Shown here: in pieces, positions 12,991 through 26,264 of the stretch
How the letters are laid out: every line of letters begins with the position of its first letter
How positions within the stretch are numbered: the first letter of the stretch is position 1
Assembly (NCBI RefSeq): GCF_051622035.1
Contig: NC_135362.1
Coordinates: 22,715,001-22,779,000, forward strand
From: Arctopsyche grandis
Taxonomy: Eukaryota > Arthropoda > Insecta > Trichoptera > Hydropsychidae
Reading direction: 5' to 3'
DNA length: 64,000 nt
Notes under the pieces: model-generated
The model's input: only the letters and a program-made list of their open reading frames with translations
Told to the model about the DNA's origin: nothing
Databases searched by the model: none
Program-made: the position numbers and the translations under genes

Positions 12991-14089
12991 TATATGAAAG
13001 AAACATGAATGAATTTGAGATATACGCATACTACATACATGTATAATATATATGTACATATGTATATTCTATTTATGGTTATATTATTATGATTGTGCCT
13101 TACAAGGGAGGAGATTACAAACACGAGTATTGATCAAACGAAGATCCTGCACACAGAAAACCAATAGTAAAAAAAACAATAAACAAAACTTGTGTGGTCA
13201 ATCCTCTTGTGTCGAATAATGCAGTCCGTTCACCACTATCTACATATGTACATATGTATGTATATGTATTTAATTTAAAATTATTGTGGGATTTAGTTTT
13301 CTAGCCTAGAAGAATGCATGTATTAATAATTAGGTTGGGATGCATGAGTTGAAGAGTTGTCAACTTGTACCTACATACATACATATGTATTTACATACAT
13401 GTAACACGTCGAACAATGTCGCCGAATAAACATTATTTTAAGCCACTCAACGACCATTTTACGCTACTCGGTCTCATTTCACTCTACTGACTACATCTTT
13501 TTATCCTACATTCTTAGTTCTTTCCCCGCATATGACCGCTATAGACGTCATGCATAAAATGCCAGTAATATAAATGGCGTGACTCCCTTTTTTAAAAAAT
13601 ATTTCAGGTATTAATTGACATACATACATATTTGGTCACTTGAATACATATTATATTATATGTACAATATTTACATATACATATAGTGGAAAACTCGATT
13701 TCCAAATTCGCTAAAAAAAGTGCAGCGAAAGTTGCCGCGGGCAAATGTTTATGGATATAAAATCAAAATAAAATAATAACAACAGGAATCAATTGGGAAA
13801 AATCTGGTTGAATCATGAAAATTTGCTGTTTGATTTGATAGAATTTGTCCAGCATAGACTTAGACTTTTGTTTGATTTTGATCTAAGATGAGGATTTTTC
13901 ATTTTTTTAATATTAAGCCTTTCCTTTTATTTCAGATTTTTCGTTTTTTCAATAATAAGCCTCTTAAAACTGTGGGGAGACGTATCTCGAAATGGCATTG
14001 AAATAAAGATACGTTGAATTGTATATGTCATAGTGAAAATATATTTTCATTGACGTTTCAGTGAAATCATAACCAATTACATTTTCAGG

Positions 14090-14215
14090 GTAGGTTTTAT
14101 TCATTTAAGATTAGATTGTTACGGTTGGTATTATTTAAGGGTTAGGATAGGTTAGGTTAAGTAAGGGTTGGCCCTATTCATTTAAGATTGGGTTGTTAGG
14201 GTTAAATTTAAACGT
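14090..14215 (+). repeat. duplicated segment around a degenerate TTAGG-like tract
   Basis: Two copies of TATTCATTTAAGATT followed by G/A-rich sequence and TTGTTA start near 14098 and 14175. Between them lies GGGTTAGGATAGGTTAGG, a degenerate run of the arthropod telomere unit TTAGG. It may be an interstitial telomere-like repeat or part of a mobile element. Confidence 0.45.
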
Positions 14216-14630
14216 TGTGAATTCATTGTTTGGTACATTTTCACTGCTTGAATTGGTTAAAATATATTTTCACTTGAAATATGCGTTCACTGTAACATAT
14301 ACACATCGTGACGCATCAAACACGTAATTCAAATCCTAGTTATTTAAAATTTTCCATAAGAAAAGTTTAAATTGAATATAATAAATTCAGTGCGGCCCCG
14401 ATGTTGAGAATTGGCGAAACGAGTCCTCGTTCGAAGCTGGCCAAATACACCTCCTCGATGGATATGTCGCCCTCTTACTCCTAGGAGTTTTGCCCACACT
14501 AGCCGCACTTCTATTATCCTATTGTGCTTTTATTTTCAGCTTAAAATTTCAGCATCGTCGGAAAATCGAGTTTTCTCAATGCGACTGACATATATACAAA
14601 TATACATTCGCTCGCTCGAAACACATATTA

Positions 14631-14656
14631 TACATACATACATACATACATACATA
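14631..14656. repeat. (CATA)n microsatellite
   Basis: Six tandem CATA units, extended on the right by TATAATACG. Confidence 0.8.
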
Positions 14657-16532
14657 TAATACGTTCAAACCGTATTATATGTATTCGACACCACGCTATC
14701 ACAGCAAAACCTTCGTACTCAATGTGTTTTTATTCACCGTATAACCAGACTTTATATGTAAAGATTTCCAAACGATTTTCATTATTGGAGATTTTCCCAT
14801 TATTATTAAAATTATAATAATAGGTGTGACGTTTTAGCGAAAGGTGAATTATAAATGCATAATCTACGTTTTGCACGTGATGCAAGTCGCCTTGACCGGT
14901 GAACGGATTTAGATCTGTCTTAAAAGCAAAAACACATCAAATCATCAGCAATTACATTTATAATCACTAATTATTTGATGAAGATATCAATTGGAGATGT
15001 GACACACAAACGACAATAATTTGCTATTGAAATCATCATCCGCTTGAATATATTATATCAAACTGATAATACGTTTAAGATTAAAAAAAAAAAAATTACA
15101 TCACAATACCCGTAGAAACAATGTAATATGCAAAAGAAATTCATGCATTATATATTTTTGATTATATAGAAAGTGAATAAGACATACATATGTATGTAAT
15201 GTAATCGTTGTTTGTATTATATATGTAATTTTGAAATAGCGTTTTTGCATTGCTATTATTTTTATCATATTTACGTATGTATAATAAAACACGACATACA
15301 TACATATGTATATATATTTCAATCGGAGGTTTCGTGTGATATTTTAATCGCACGTCAATCAATGATCTTATAATAGAAACGTGGCTTATTGCGGCATAGT
15401 ATAAATTAAAATAACGTTTTCTTTTGAAGAGCTTTGCTGGTTGTTGATTGGCGGGTTGCGAAATTTTCCACGAACATCTTTTACGAAAAGCGTGCCCTCG
15501 TTTCATGTAAGCTCTGAGTGTTTTGCTAATAAAGCACGACCGTTTCAAAATCGACAATTTTCCATTATACATTGCATAGGATCCCTATCATTTTCCATTT
15601 CAATCATGTAAAATCATCGCTACAACACTCTCCGCTTAAAATTATTATATACGGGTAAATTTTGTAATTTGTTTAATTTCATTTCAAGTGTAATTTGGAA
15701 ATTACAAGATTTCTTATTTTTTATTTTATATACATATATATTTTAATCGTGGGATAGAAAACACTTCCTTCTTCAATTAATTTATTGAAATGTTCGGTGA
15801 AATTCTTCTCCTTTCGTTTTTCTGTGTAATGATAGTATTTATCTTACACACGTACTTTTACGGAGGTATATAATCATGTGTACGTGTTAATATTACATTA
15901 TTTTTACAAATTATACATTACTAGTGGTTTTACCCGGCTTCGCTCGGTATTTTCAATATAAACCGCTTAAATTTTATTAAACTTATTTGAATATTCATTT
16001 GTTTATTTTATTAAATTGAACGTCACGGATTCTACGAACCAAAATCTCTAAATACATACAAAGTCTCTTTCAAAATTATATATTAGATTTAAGTAGTTGG
16101 TATTGATAATATTATTGTGTTTTATTCATACTGGGAAAAATAAATATATAATAATTGGCATTTAAGGCAATTATCATTAAGGATTGCAATTTACCATCAA
16201 AATTAATTTACCGGTAAACGTTAAACAGTTTTACCCACTACCGGTATACTTAAAGGGGTTTACAGTTTTTACCACTGCCGGTATACCGGTATTTATCGAT
16301 AAATAAAAAAGTCGTGGTTTAGATAACTGTATGTGGTTACTTTTCCTAAAATCGTTAGTTTAAATTAAATCATGAATAATTAAAAATAAATGTCCATTCG
16401 TAATAATTAATAATTTTGTTTTAACCAATATTATTTATTTATTTAAAGTTTGGACCATTTGAAAGTTTGGATCGTAGTGGAAACTACCGTCTGATCGCAT
16501 TGATTACGATTTGGTTGGTCTGTGTTGCTACT

Positions 16533-17136
16533 AGGGCTGTGGAGTCAGAGTCGTGGAGTCGGAGCATTTCAAGCGTAGTCGTAATAAAAAATCAACCAAC
16601 TCCGACTCCTTTTTATTATAATAATTTTTGTATTTACAGTATGTGTCAACTAAAACCTTCAATTATATTATAGTAAATCGATGAATAAATTGAAATCAAA
16701 TAATTTTTTTTATAATAGTCATGAATTTAAATTAAATTATAAATAAAATCGTTGAATTTCACGTATTTTGATGTATTTATTTTCTTGTGCTTATATTATA
16801 TATACACATATAAATGAGTACATATGTATGTATGTATGTACTCATTTTTTTTTCATTTTACTCTCATTTTTTTAATTAAATTGATTTGTTTGTGTATGAA
16901 ACTTACTTACTTTTTATTTATACCAATTTCATTACCCACAATTCAATAAATTAGGTAACATGTAAATTTTTAGCGATTTTTTTCAATTCCTTTTATACAT
17001 ACATTGTTTTCATTACTAATAATTTTATTCATTGACAAGAAAAGTCGATCTTACTAAAATAAGTTTGAGTCGGAGTCAAATCATAACAAAAATTCGAATT
17101 CGGAGTCGATACATTTTGATCGGACTACACAGCCCT
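16533..17136. mobile_element. non-autonomous inverted-repeat element with GGAGTCGG subterminal repeats
   Basis: The left end AGGGCTGTGGAGTC and the right end (reverse complement AGGGCTGTGTAGTC) match at 13 of 14 positions. Inside each end lie repeated GAGTC/GTCGGAG motifs (16541-16610 and 17065-17115). The middle holds a palindrome, GAGTACATATG...TATGTACTC (16816-16843). The length is 604 bp. No target-site duplication is obvious and no transposase is encoded, so this is a MITE-like or foldback element of uncertain superfamily. Confidence 0.6.
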
Positions 17137-17139
17137 GGT

Positions 17140-18660
17140 CCTAAGTAAGCATCAGCTTAGCCATTCTCAAGAATGGATTCTTTTGGAAATTTAATACTGA
17201 AAATAAACGAATTCCAAAATACTTAAACCACAAAACGCCATTTGCATCGTTTTATATGCAATATTATGCAATAATGTCTGTATATGCACTTAATTCGCGA
17301 TTTTTTCCAGTCATTTTTTTTAATCTACCGGTAATTCTGGATTGTCAAATTTTTCAGATTTACCTGTTACAATACTATTGATTGTAAAATCAAAAAAAGT
17401 CCACAAGATTTTCGATCAGCTATTGATAACAGGTACTCAGTAACTTTTCAAATAAATAATCAGTAATAATTCGAATTTGATGGCTCAATTTATCAGTTTA
17501 GTTTAATAAAATGAGGAGATCCATCATGTTTTGTTAGCATCAAGAATTAAATTGTTAGCCAACTGTCAAAATAAAACGATCGTTTTATCTATATATGTCC
17601 ATATTCATATAATACATATTTACTATTATAAATATATATGTATAATATAATATGTATCTTTTGTAATTAAAGACAGCTTATTTCATATAATGATCATTCA
17701 TTTTATATATTGATCGTTTATTATTGTTATTGATAATTAATTATATTTCTGAACATTCATTATTATATTAACTGATCAATAACATTAAAAGCTACCGAGT
17801 AATTAAATACATGCTTAAATTAATGCACAGTGAAATCAATCTGTCTTGGGAAAATTTGGTTGGCACTTTTTACAACATTTGTCGTATCCAAATTTTAGCA
17901 TGGTCTATGTAATAAGACCAATTTATCTCTTTACATTTAGACTTGTATCGTTCTTAGATCGCATATAAAGCAGGTTATTGCGGTGCGAAATAATAATTAT
18001 GTACATAATGCAATGCATCATACATAAGTATTAGATATGTAAAACGAATATGTATCGAGTAATAGTAGACTTTTCACATGAACGAACGCATTAATAGCGT
18101 TGGCAAAGAATGCAAAATTGATTATGCAAACTGAATTACATACGTATAAGTGTATTATAGTCCCACGTAGTGAGCATTTCCCGCTTGCGGGAAAATTTTC
18201 GCGCGTGATCTGACAGAAAAAATGCAAGTGTGAAAACTCGGGCACGCCTCTTCCCATAAAATTCGCACACGTACTTGTCGTTATTCGCACGCATTTTACG
18301 CCGAGACAAAAGGTGTCATTTGTGTTGAGAACTTATTATTAGTATTTTTCCTGATCACAATAGCGTGACATTATGAAGCGTGCCTCACGAAATTGAATCG
18401 CTTTTCTTTCCAAAATCATACTTTCGCGGAAAATGAATGTCATGTGTGCGATTTGACACTCACGATTTTAATTTCAATCTTACTTAAGTTGTGTGCTCAT
18501 CATTTAGCTTAGAATTTTGAAGGATTTTTCCATGGAAAATTCATTTTTGAAAATTATTCAACGATTTCAAACAGCCTTCTTTGCAATGCTTAATAGCGTA
18601 TTAAACATTTATCATTTATTGCCATATAAGATGTTTTCGTTCTTGAGTATATGTATGTAA
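17140..18660. other. non-coding stretch
   Basis: AT-rich and palindrome-prone (17580-17780). A more balanced block at 18160-18450 contains CGCG-bearing sequence. No gene is recognisable. Confidence 0.4.
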
Positions 18661-18724
18661 TACAATTGTACTTTGATCGTGTCTCGAAATTATCAGACAA
18701 GATTTCCATCACAGACTAAAGTAC

Positions 18725-19442
18725 ATGATGCGAATTTACGACGTCTGCGCAATCTTTCAAACAATTTCTGACGCCGATGATTTTTACGCACTTATTCGTA
18801 AATGTCATCTTTTATCATGCAATTTCAGAATCCCAGTTCGATACTCTAGACGCGTTGCACTCTTTTCACTTGATCCTTTCAATCCTAATTCCCAAAAATA
18901 TTTTTATCTGCAGCGCGTTTATCGTATGTTTAACGGAGAGCTGAATGAGGTTGATCTGTTTGGTATTTCCCTACATCAATTCAGGTCTAACATCAAGAGA
19001 ATCTTGACCGATTGATTCATTTTTTCTCCTATTCTATTTTTCCAATATTTCCATTATTTTTATACTTTAGTTTAGTTATGTAATGTGCTATTTAATCATA
19101 TTATAGCTTTCATTCTTTTCCTTTTCATTTGTTTATTTTGTATTTACCTTTTTCATTTGTTTTATATTTGTAAATTTCAATTTCTTCTTATATTCTATCT
19201 TATAACCTTTTCCAAATATTTTAATACTATAGTTTAATTATGCAATGTACTACATATTTTGTCATGCCTTTATTCTTTACTTTTTAATTTGTTTTCCTTA
19301 TATTTATCTTTTTCATTTTTGTAAAAATCTATTATTGGACTCGGATGTTACATATATTATTTATTTACTTTTTGTTTTTTTTATACCTATCTCTGTACAT
19401 CCTGTCTGTTGATTTTTCAATTAATAAAATAAAATAAAATAA
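18725..19442 (+). mobile_element. 5'-truncated non-LTR retrotransposon (LINE) 3' end
   Basis: A 96-codon open frame (18725-19015) resembles the extreme C-terminus of a LINE reverse transcriptase polyprotein (CHLLSCNFRIPVRYSRRVAL, then FNPNSQKYFYLQRVYRMFNG). It is followed by a 3' UTR of about 400 bp and an (AAATA)n tail (about 19421-19442). The UTR contains two diverged copies of one block (about 19040-19150 and 19210-19300). A weakly similar AGAC(T/C)AA-type sequence flanks both sides and could be a decayed target duplication. The ORF differs from the LINE in the esterase gene, so two families are present. The LINE call rests on the tail and layout plus a remembered family resemblance. Confidence 0.55.
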
Positions 19443-22400
19443 AGACCAAGTGTATATTGTGTTTTTAAACTTTGGGTCAAACTTCAATAAACCATAGTTA
19501 ATTATTCATACACCTATTTATGTACACACATACATTTTAATATTGAACGTGCTATAATATTTTCGGTTCTCATTATCACCCGTTTTGATTACGAAATGTA
19601 TGCATGTACAAAAACATCCGAAGATGCAGAAGAAGATATATCGTTTTTTGCATATTGCAAAAGCTAGTGCAATACTGTCATAATGGGGCTAACAACATTC
19701 TCCATTGCGCTATGAATTGATGTAGTAAAAAGTAATAAAAAAGTCATAGTATGTAATGTATGTATGATAGTATTAAAGCACAACATTTCTTTTGTACTGT
19801 CTTTATTGTTTAAAAACTCGTTTTAAAAGTCAAACAATTTTAAACAACCTTCAAGGTGGAAATTATATGATTTTTTTCTTAATTATATTTTTTTAAGTAT
19901 ATGTAGAATACATACATATGTAAGCATTTAAAAATATTTATATCTATCTTGAAATTTGATTCAATTTATTTACTGATGGTTGCATTGGAAAATTTATTGA
20001 CTTTTATTTGTAATAACATTTGTAGAGAATTTAACATCAGTATTTTATTAACAAAGGGATCAATATTATTTTAATGAAAAAATAATTTTTAATGTATACA
20101 ATTTTAAATGGTCAGTAAACATATAAAAACGTAAAGAAACTGATCCTAATGCATGGTAATAATGATTATTAAATTAAATTTATACTGTACATTTGTATAA
20201 AAAAACTGATCATACTGTAATAAAAATGACCACTTTTTATTTATACTAATAACTTTTATACTCACGTATATAACTGTTTAATAAAAAAATATCATAAATA
20301 CTGATCATCCACATATAGATATTGACATCGAAATTTTACCCAAACGTCTAATAGAAGTAGTAATTAAAAGATTACTCTGATATTAGCTGTTTTATAGCCA
20401 AAACAGCAAGAATTTATATATGTATTATATTTTTTGTGAATATGAATCATCGGTTTCAACAGTTTCATTAATACATTACCAGCGTTTAACTTTCACTGGA
20501 ACATATCTTAAATTAAAACAGTTACTAATTGAAAGTATCTGCGTATTTTTTATATATGTTAAACACTGATTAAAATACTGGAAATGTATAGTAATGCTTG
20601 ACACTTGTTTTTTTGAAGTATTCGGTGATGACATTATATAATTAAACGCATCGACAACTGACTTAAACATAGATCATAGTTGTAATTGCGATTCGTAAAG
20701 TCTGCATTTATTACTGTAATTATATTATATGCACGATTTGATCGTATATTATTATCGAAAAATGATTGCGGAAGACTAAAACTAGATTTGCAATACAATC
20801 TAATGCTAAACTATTGAATTTTTTTTATTCATAAATAATAAACATTTACACCGTGGAAAAATCACACGACAACGCACAACAAAGTGTGACTAATATTTTA
20901 ATAAAAAAATAATTGTTTTAAACGTTACTAATGATAGATATATTGTTCTTTGCGGATGTAAAATAATGAAATATATTTGTATGTTATCGAAAATGTTGTT
21001 TTATGTATTTTTTTAAGTAAAATCTATCATGCCTAATTTGAAATCCAATATTTCATTAAATTTATTACATGATACCAATTCATAAAATGAAGAACTAAAA
21101 TTATTCAGTTATGCATTTATGTATTGTAATATTATTATCGTGATCGGTATACATATGTATGAGAATAATGAAACTTTATCGCGGGTGAGATCTCTGATTA
21201 GTAATGGATTTTCCGATTTAAATGCGATTAAGCAGACAGTCAATCAAGAATGCATGTAATGCTTAACTGCACATGCAATAATTTAAGAAGTGCAGTATGA
21301 ATCATAAAGGCCATTAAAAGCCGACTGTCCCGTTTGGAAAGTGGACGCGACACAGTGAGAGTAACTTTCAGTTTCGCTCACAGCTGATTCCTCTTCGCTT
21401 ATTTGCTTATATTATAAGATTGAATAATAAGACAGCCATTCGTTTTTATGCAACGGACTAAACCAGCATCTCTCTCTGATTCACCACAAATGTGGTTCAC
21501 TTTGTTTCGTAATCATCTCACGGATACGTACCGATAGAACCTTTCAAAAAGTAGTCATATCCGTTTATGCGTAATTTTTATAGTTTATTTTATGATAAAA
21601 AAGGGCATCCTTGAGAATTTTAACGTCAGATTAAATCTAGATGTAATTTAACATATAACTATCCAAAAAAATATGTACATAGCTTTACATAAACGTGTTG
21701 CCCAATCGACGCGCAAATTTATCGCATTTTAATCGCAAAACAATGTTAATTTAATGAATTACTGAGGTGGTTGTAAAATAAAGGTCATGGGTTTCTCTAG
21801 TAATCGGATATGTGGAATTGCATAACGCGACGGTGAAATTGCCATTAAATTTGCATTAATGTTGGAAAAGTATCCTTATGCAAAGTCTTTGGTGTTGAAT
21901 TATGGTCCGGATTGGACTGGTTTTCGCAGAGAGCTTTGTCAGCTAGACAAAACCGGAAGTCGACTGTTGCAATGTAGATCTTTCACTTCCTCGTTTGTGT
22001 TACACATTAATTATTCGTTGCAAATGTCTAATATGTGTTGATAAACCTTTGCTGTGACGCAATTCACTAATTTACTTAAACGTTTGGTATTTTTTTATTG
22101 GGTCGCTACTATAATTTAATTTTAGTATCGTGTCGTCAGATTTCTCAAGTGTTTATGATAATAAGAGTCCAAATGTTGAATATTCAAAATTTTATTTGAT
22201 GTATGCAATTCAATTGAACAATATTTACATATAGCAATTAATGAGCAGAAAAAATTATATTAGTGAATCGTTCAGTATATGCAAATGGTTTATTTAAAAT
22301 ATTGACTATTTATCATAAGGACAAATTTACATAGATCAAAATACTGTCATTATACATTAAGATTCTACATTTTTTAAACAGATTTGAAGTATCAAATATC

Positions 22401-23300
22401 TTAGGCACGTAACTGCCATGCTGCACGGGCATGCGGTAAAGGTTTTAAATACAAAAATTTACATTTTTCAAATAAAACTCTTGGAAGTCTTAAAAATTAT
22501 TCATATAACTAATTAAAAAAAAGCACAAATTAAAAATGTATACTCGTAATTTGATGCGAAACACTTTGCGTGTCGAATTTTCAAGATTTTGTACTTCTTA
22601 TTTAATAGTTTTACATTATGGTACAGTAATTATGATTGTTTGCAATAGATCTATAAAAACGATGTTAAAAAAAATCAATGGTTAGTAAAATATTTTCGCT
22701 TCATTTGTTAATGTCAATCTCCAGTTTTCTTTCAGACACGCTAGAGACACGTTGTTGCATTTGCTATCGTTTGAGATTTTCGGATAGTTATTTTATTTTA
22801 AATGAAATATTCGATAACGTGATTAAGTGGAGTTTTTTTTTTCAAACATAATTTTTGAATCCGTTTTCTATTATTTTAATCAGAAATTTTAAATGAATTT
22901 AGTGTACGAATAAAATTTAGTGTAAATAAATAAACCAATTGTAATATAAATTTAGTGTAAATAAATAAACCAATTGTAAAAAGTAACAATCCAAAAATTG
23001 ATAGTTTAAAAAAAATAATTGACTGAGTGGAGCATAGAAAAGAAATAATGAAACAACAACATGAAGCATTAAATAATAATATTTCCAAAACTTGACCAAT
23101 TTTTAGTGAAAAATCAACGAAGAATTGAAAAAATCAACCAAACTTTTAATAAAAATAATCAATTTAATTTTAATAAAAAAAATACTAAGCTGGGCCTTTT
23201 GTTAAAATTTGCATGCGGGCCCAATTTTTCTAGATACGCCACTGTCAGTACATATGTATGTATGTTTGTAATAATGAATTGCTAATATTTATGTATTTAC
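19443..23300. other. non-coding stretch
   Basis: No gene is supported. AT-rich sequence with short open frames lacking codon bias. A tandem duplication is at 22913-22979. A solitary repeat end, GGGCCCAATTTTTCTAGATA then CGCCACTG, lies at about 23217-23252 and looks like one terminus of a DNA transposon. Confidence 0.45.
22913..22979. repeat. 35-bp-period tandem duplication
   Basis: A 32-nt unit (from AAATTTAGTGTAAATAAATA to CCAATTGTAA) occurs at 22913-22944 and 22948-22979. A partial third copy begins about 22895. The copies are identical, so the duplication is recent. Confidence 0.85.
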
Positions 23301-23308
23301 ATCTGTAT

Positions 23309-24013
23309 TAGTGGTGTGCCGTTTTTGGACTAAAGAGATTAAGCTAGTTCCCAAAAATCTTTTTCCTAAAATTCAAAAATATCTATTATTCAATTACAAT
23401 AAATTCAAATCATTGTCTTTATTGATATAGTTCATTCTATTAGCGAAGTTCAGAAACCGGAATGGGCCTTACCTAAGTTAGTGGTAGTGGATTGTAATAG
23501 TATGGTCCGTCGCGTTGTTCGCTTGCACGGACTCGCCGTCTCGATTCTGTTCCCTTCACGATACTGGCGAATTGTTATATATGTACATATAGGCGTTCCG
23601 TCGAAGACAAAACATTTTTTAATGTACTCGTTTATGGAATTTTCACTAAGGATATTCTGATTTGTGTCAATTTTTTTTGTTATAATAACACATATTTACT
23701 ACACATAACTTTTTGACTGCAAATATGGAAATGATTCTCTTAGAACCAATCAGTGCGGAGCGCGCGAAAACAAATAACGAAGCCTTGGAATGTTACATTC
23801 TTGATTGATTGTTCGACAAATCATTCAGAAGATTAAATTTTGAAGACAAACAAGATGTTATTAAGAAAAGTAGGTTGCATAGGATATCTCTGTTGGCGCA
23901 AAAACGAAAAATTGTACTCATCAATTCAAGAGAGATTATTATAATTTCAAAATTAAAAATATTTTTTTTGTCCATACCTAATCTCCTGTTTTAAAAGTCA
24001 CCGCACGCCACTG
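23309..24013. mobile_element. hAT-like deletion derivative
   Basis: The left end TAGTGGTGTGCCGT and the reverse complement of the right end CAGTGGCGTGCGGT match at 11 of 14 positions. Immediately outside are ATCTGTAT (23301-23308) and ATATGTAT (24014-24021), an 8-bp direct duplication with one mismatch, the length expected of hAT transposons. An internal frame (23809-23880: SFRRLNFEDKQDVIKK) faintly resembles the zinc-finger-MYM type hAT transposase N-terminus, but no full transposase is present. The superfamily call rests mainly on ends and duplication length. Confidence 0.6.
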
Positions 24014-24399
24014 ATATGTATGTACATATATAGACTTTTTATAAAAATACCAAGTAAGAGAACGATAAAACAAATCAAGCAAATTTATTGCATATAATAC
24101 AGTGCCTTAGATGAATAAGCCAAAATAATTAAAGTGGTATATTTTTTGTTAATTGAAAATATATTTATGTGGATACAAGCATGTGTGTAAAAAAGAGTAG
24201 TGTCCTTGATATTAAAATCATAACTATTTCCTGTTTTATACTATGTATATTTTTAAATTTTAAATGTATTTATTCATATATAATATTATATATGTAGTAC
24301 ATAAGTACTTTTAGTACGAGCTCCGTATTTAGTATAGATAGTAAATCCGGCCCTTTTTAGTACGAGAAACGGTCTAGGCATTGACCTGATTGTATTCAG

Positions 24400-24800
24400 A
24401 TTACGATGTAATCAAATTGAATTGCCGAATCTCACCTGTTGTGCTGTGCTGTTATCAAAATGACGCCACAGATTCGAATCAACCAATGGCGTCGGTTCGC
24501 GCTCGCGGAAACGACCGGCGAAAGAGAGAGTTTGGCGCGAAAATCACACACGAGTCTAAACAGCGACAATCGCGACCGTAACCTACGTAAAAAAATAAAC
24601 CGGAAAACGACGTAATAGACAAGTAAGCTTAGTTGTAGTAAGTAAGCGATGTCGCGGCGCGGTTCCGACTCTTGGACTTGGTGTTTGTTGGCCACGCGCG
24701 CATTCCTCCCCACCACCTACCACCTATTTTCACTTTTTATTTACCCTCTCCTCGACGTTTGATTAGGCAAAACGGACGCTGGCTGACCGTCCTCCGCCAC
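24400..24800. promoter_or_regulatory. GC- and CpG-rich island, possible promoter or untranslated first exon
   Basis: In an otherwise very AT-rich window this block is GC-rich and CpG-dense, for example CGTCGGTTCGCGCTCGCGGA. It has a CCAAT box (AACCAATGG, about 24480). Donor-like GTAAGC sites lie on the plus strand at about 24623 and 24645 (AAGTAAGC). No long convincing ORF runs through it, so an untranslated first exon or bidirectional promoter is the likeliest reading. Confidence 0.35.
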
Positions 24801-26260
24801 ATTGCACTTTGTATTGCCTATACTCTGTTGTATTTCATTTAACGCAAGTGCTTATTCTTCGAGACGAGCACGCGAAGGCCGCGGTTGCAACAGAAGCTCG
24901 GGATGTTTGTGAAAATTGCTACAATCGCGTGCCTCTATCAATATTTGCATATCTAAAAAATATACAAGTCAATCTGCTACTATTATACCCACTATGGTAC
25001 AAGGATTTAAATGGCTGTGTGTGACTACAGCTTATGAAGGCCTTTACATAGATGAATCATTACACGGACTTAAAGGGTGGTTATTCAGAAACAATCTGAT
25101 CTTATATCTATTCAAATCTTGTTGATCCATATAGGCCGCACTTTTTCAAATAGGTAGTTATTAAAAAAAGAAATAAATTCTATAAAGAGAAGATATAAAG
25201 AGAAGATGACTATGAGAAGATGATGTGTTTATCATGCGAGGGGTGTTTAGTTAGCATACTGGCTGAAATTGGAAAATATATTAGCCTTTCTCGATGATCA
25301 CGAGAATTGTTGTTTGAGAATTTGTTGGTTTAATATAACAATAATTATATCTCCATCATGTAAAATGACACTACCAAAAATCTTACCTAGTTCTTCACGA
25401 AATCATAATCCATTCCCACTTTTGCTCCAGAAGATATCTGCTCGAGATAATAATCATCTCCAAAATAACTTCAATTACATGGAAAATAGAATGAAATATA
25501 TGTATATATGTACATATGTGTCGATAAGATTAAATAGATGATAATTTTCCACAAAATGGGTAGATTAGGTAGTTATAGCCAAGAGAATTTAAGATATGTA
25601 CACATATGTATATTCATGATCTTCAATGGTGCAGAAACAACAAGAAATATACTACACATGGGTATATATTTTTATAAATGAATATTGTATTATGACATAT
25701 GTACATACATGCAGATCTATAAATACAATTGGGAATTATTTTATTTTATTTATATAATATATAATATACAAAAAAGATATATACCAAACTAAAATTAGCA
25801 ACTATAATATAACCCACATGTGTATTTTAATTATCAATCTTAATTCAATTACATCTTCTACAGAGGTATCTATTAACACTTGCCGCACTGTGGTGTATAG
25901 CGAGTGACCAGGACTTATATTTTATTTTATTTCTCCAAATATACTGAATATATTTTATGTGTTCCACGTCAAAACCTCTATGATTCGAATAATGTCATTA
26001 CGAAATAAAAACATTGATCAATGTCAACGGAAATAATTATTTTCACGGTAAGCCCCTTGTACACGTGCCTCACAAATGTGAGAGAGACAGTGGAGTTCAG
26101 TACGCACCACGCTCAGCAGCCAGTGTGAGAATGATATCCGCCTTGTAATGATGGCTCCACTTTAGCCGTTATTTTTATAAATTTCTTGCACTTATTTTAC
26201 ATTATTCGACGTTTATTTTATTATTACGCATTATTTTAACTGAAAACAAACATTTTTCAC
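24801..26260. other. non-coding stretch
   Basis: Short open frames without bias; (TACATATG)-type microsatellite near 25500-25700. A minus-strand donor-like site CTAG|GTAAGATT is present at about 25387, with no convincing exon before it. Confidence 0.4.
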
Positions 26261-26264
26261 TCGA

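Larger units (their letters stand above)
11760..16530. other. intergenic stretch with repeats
   Basis: No gene is supported. A less AT-rich block at 12240-12540 has overlapping short open frames on both strands plus a GTGAGTATC donor-like site (plus, about 12388) and a GTAAGACC donor-like site (minus, about 12354), so it could be an untranslated exon or promoter. Microsatellites (TGTA)n at 12961-12990 and (CATA)n at 14631-14656 are present. A TTAGG-like tract sits at 14090-14215. Around 15930 is ACCCGGCTTCGCTCGGT, and ACCGGTATAC-like motifs at 16210-16300 look repeat-derived. Confidence 0.45.

Noticed and set aside
15162-15572. 136-residue minus-strand ORF
   Set aside because: It has random-looking composition, an alternative-type start region and passes through a microsatellite.
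16467-16673. ORF with a signal-peptide-like start
   Set aside because: It runs into the inverted-repeat element at 16533, so the coding appearance is accidental.
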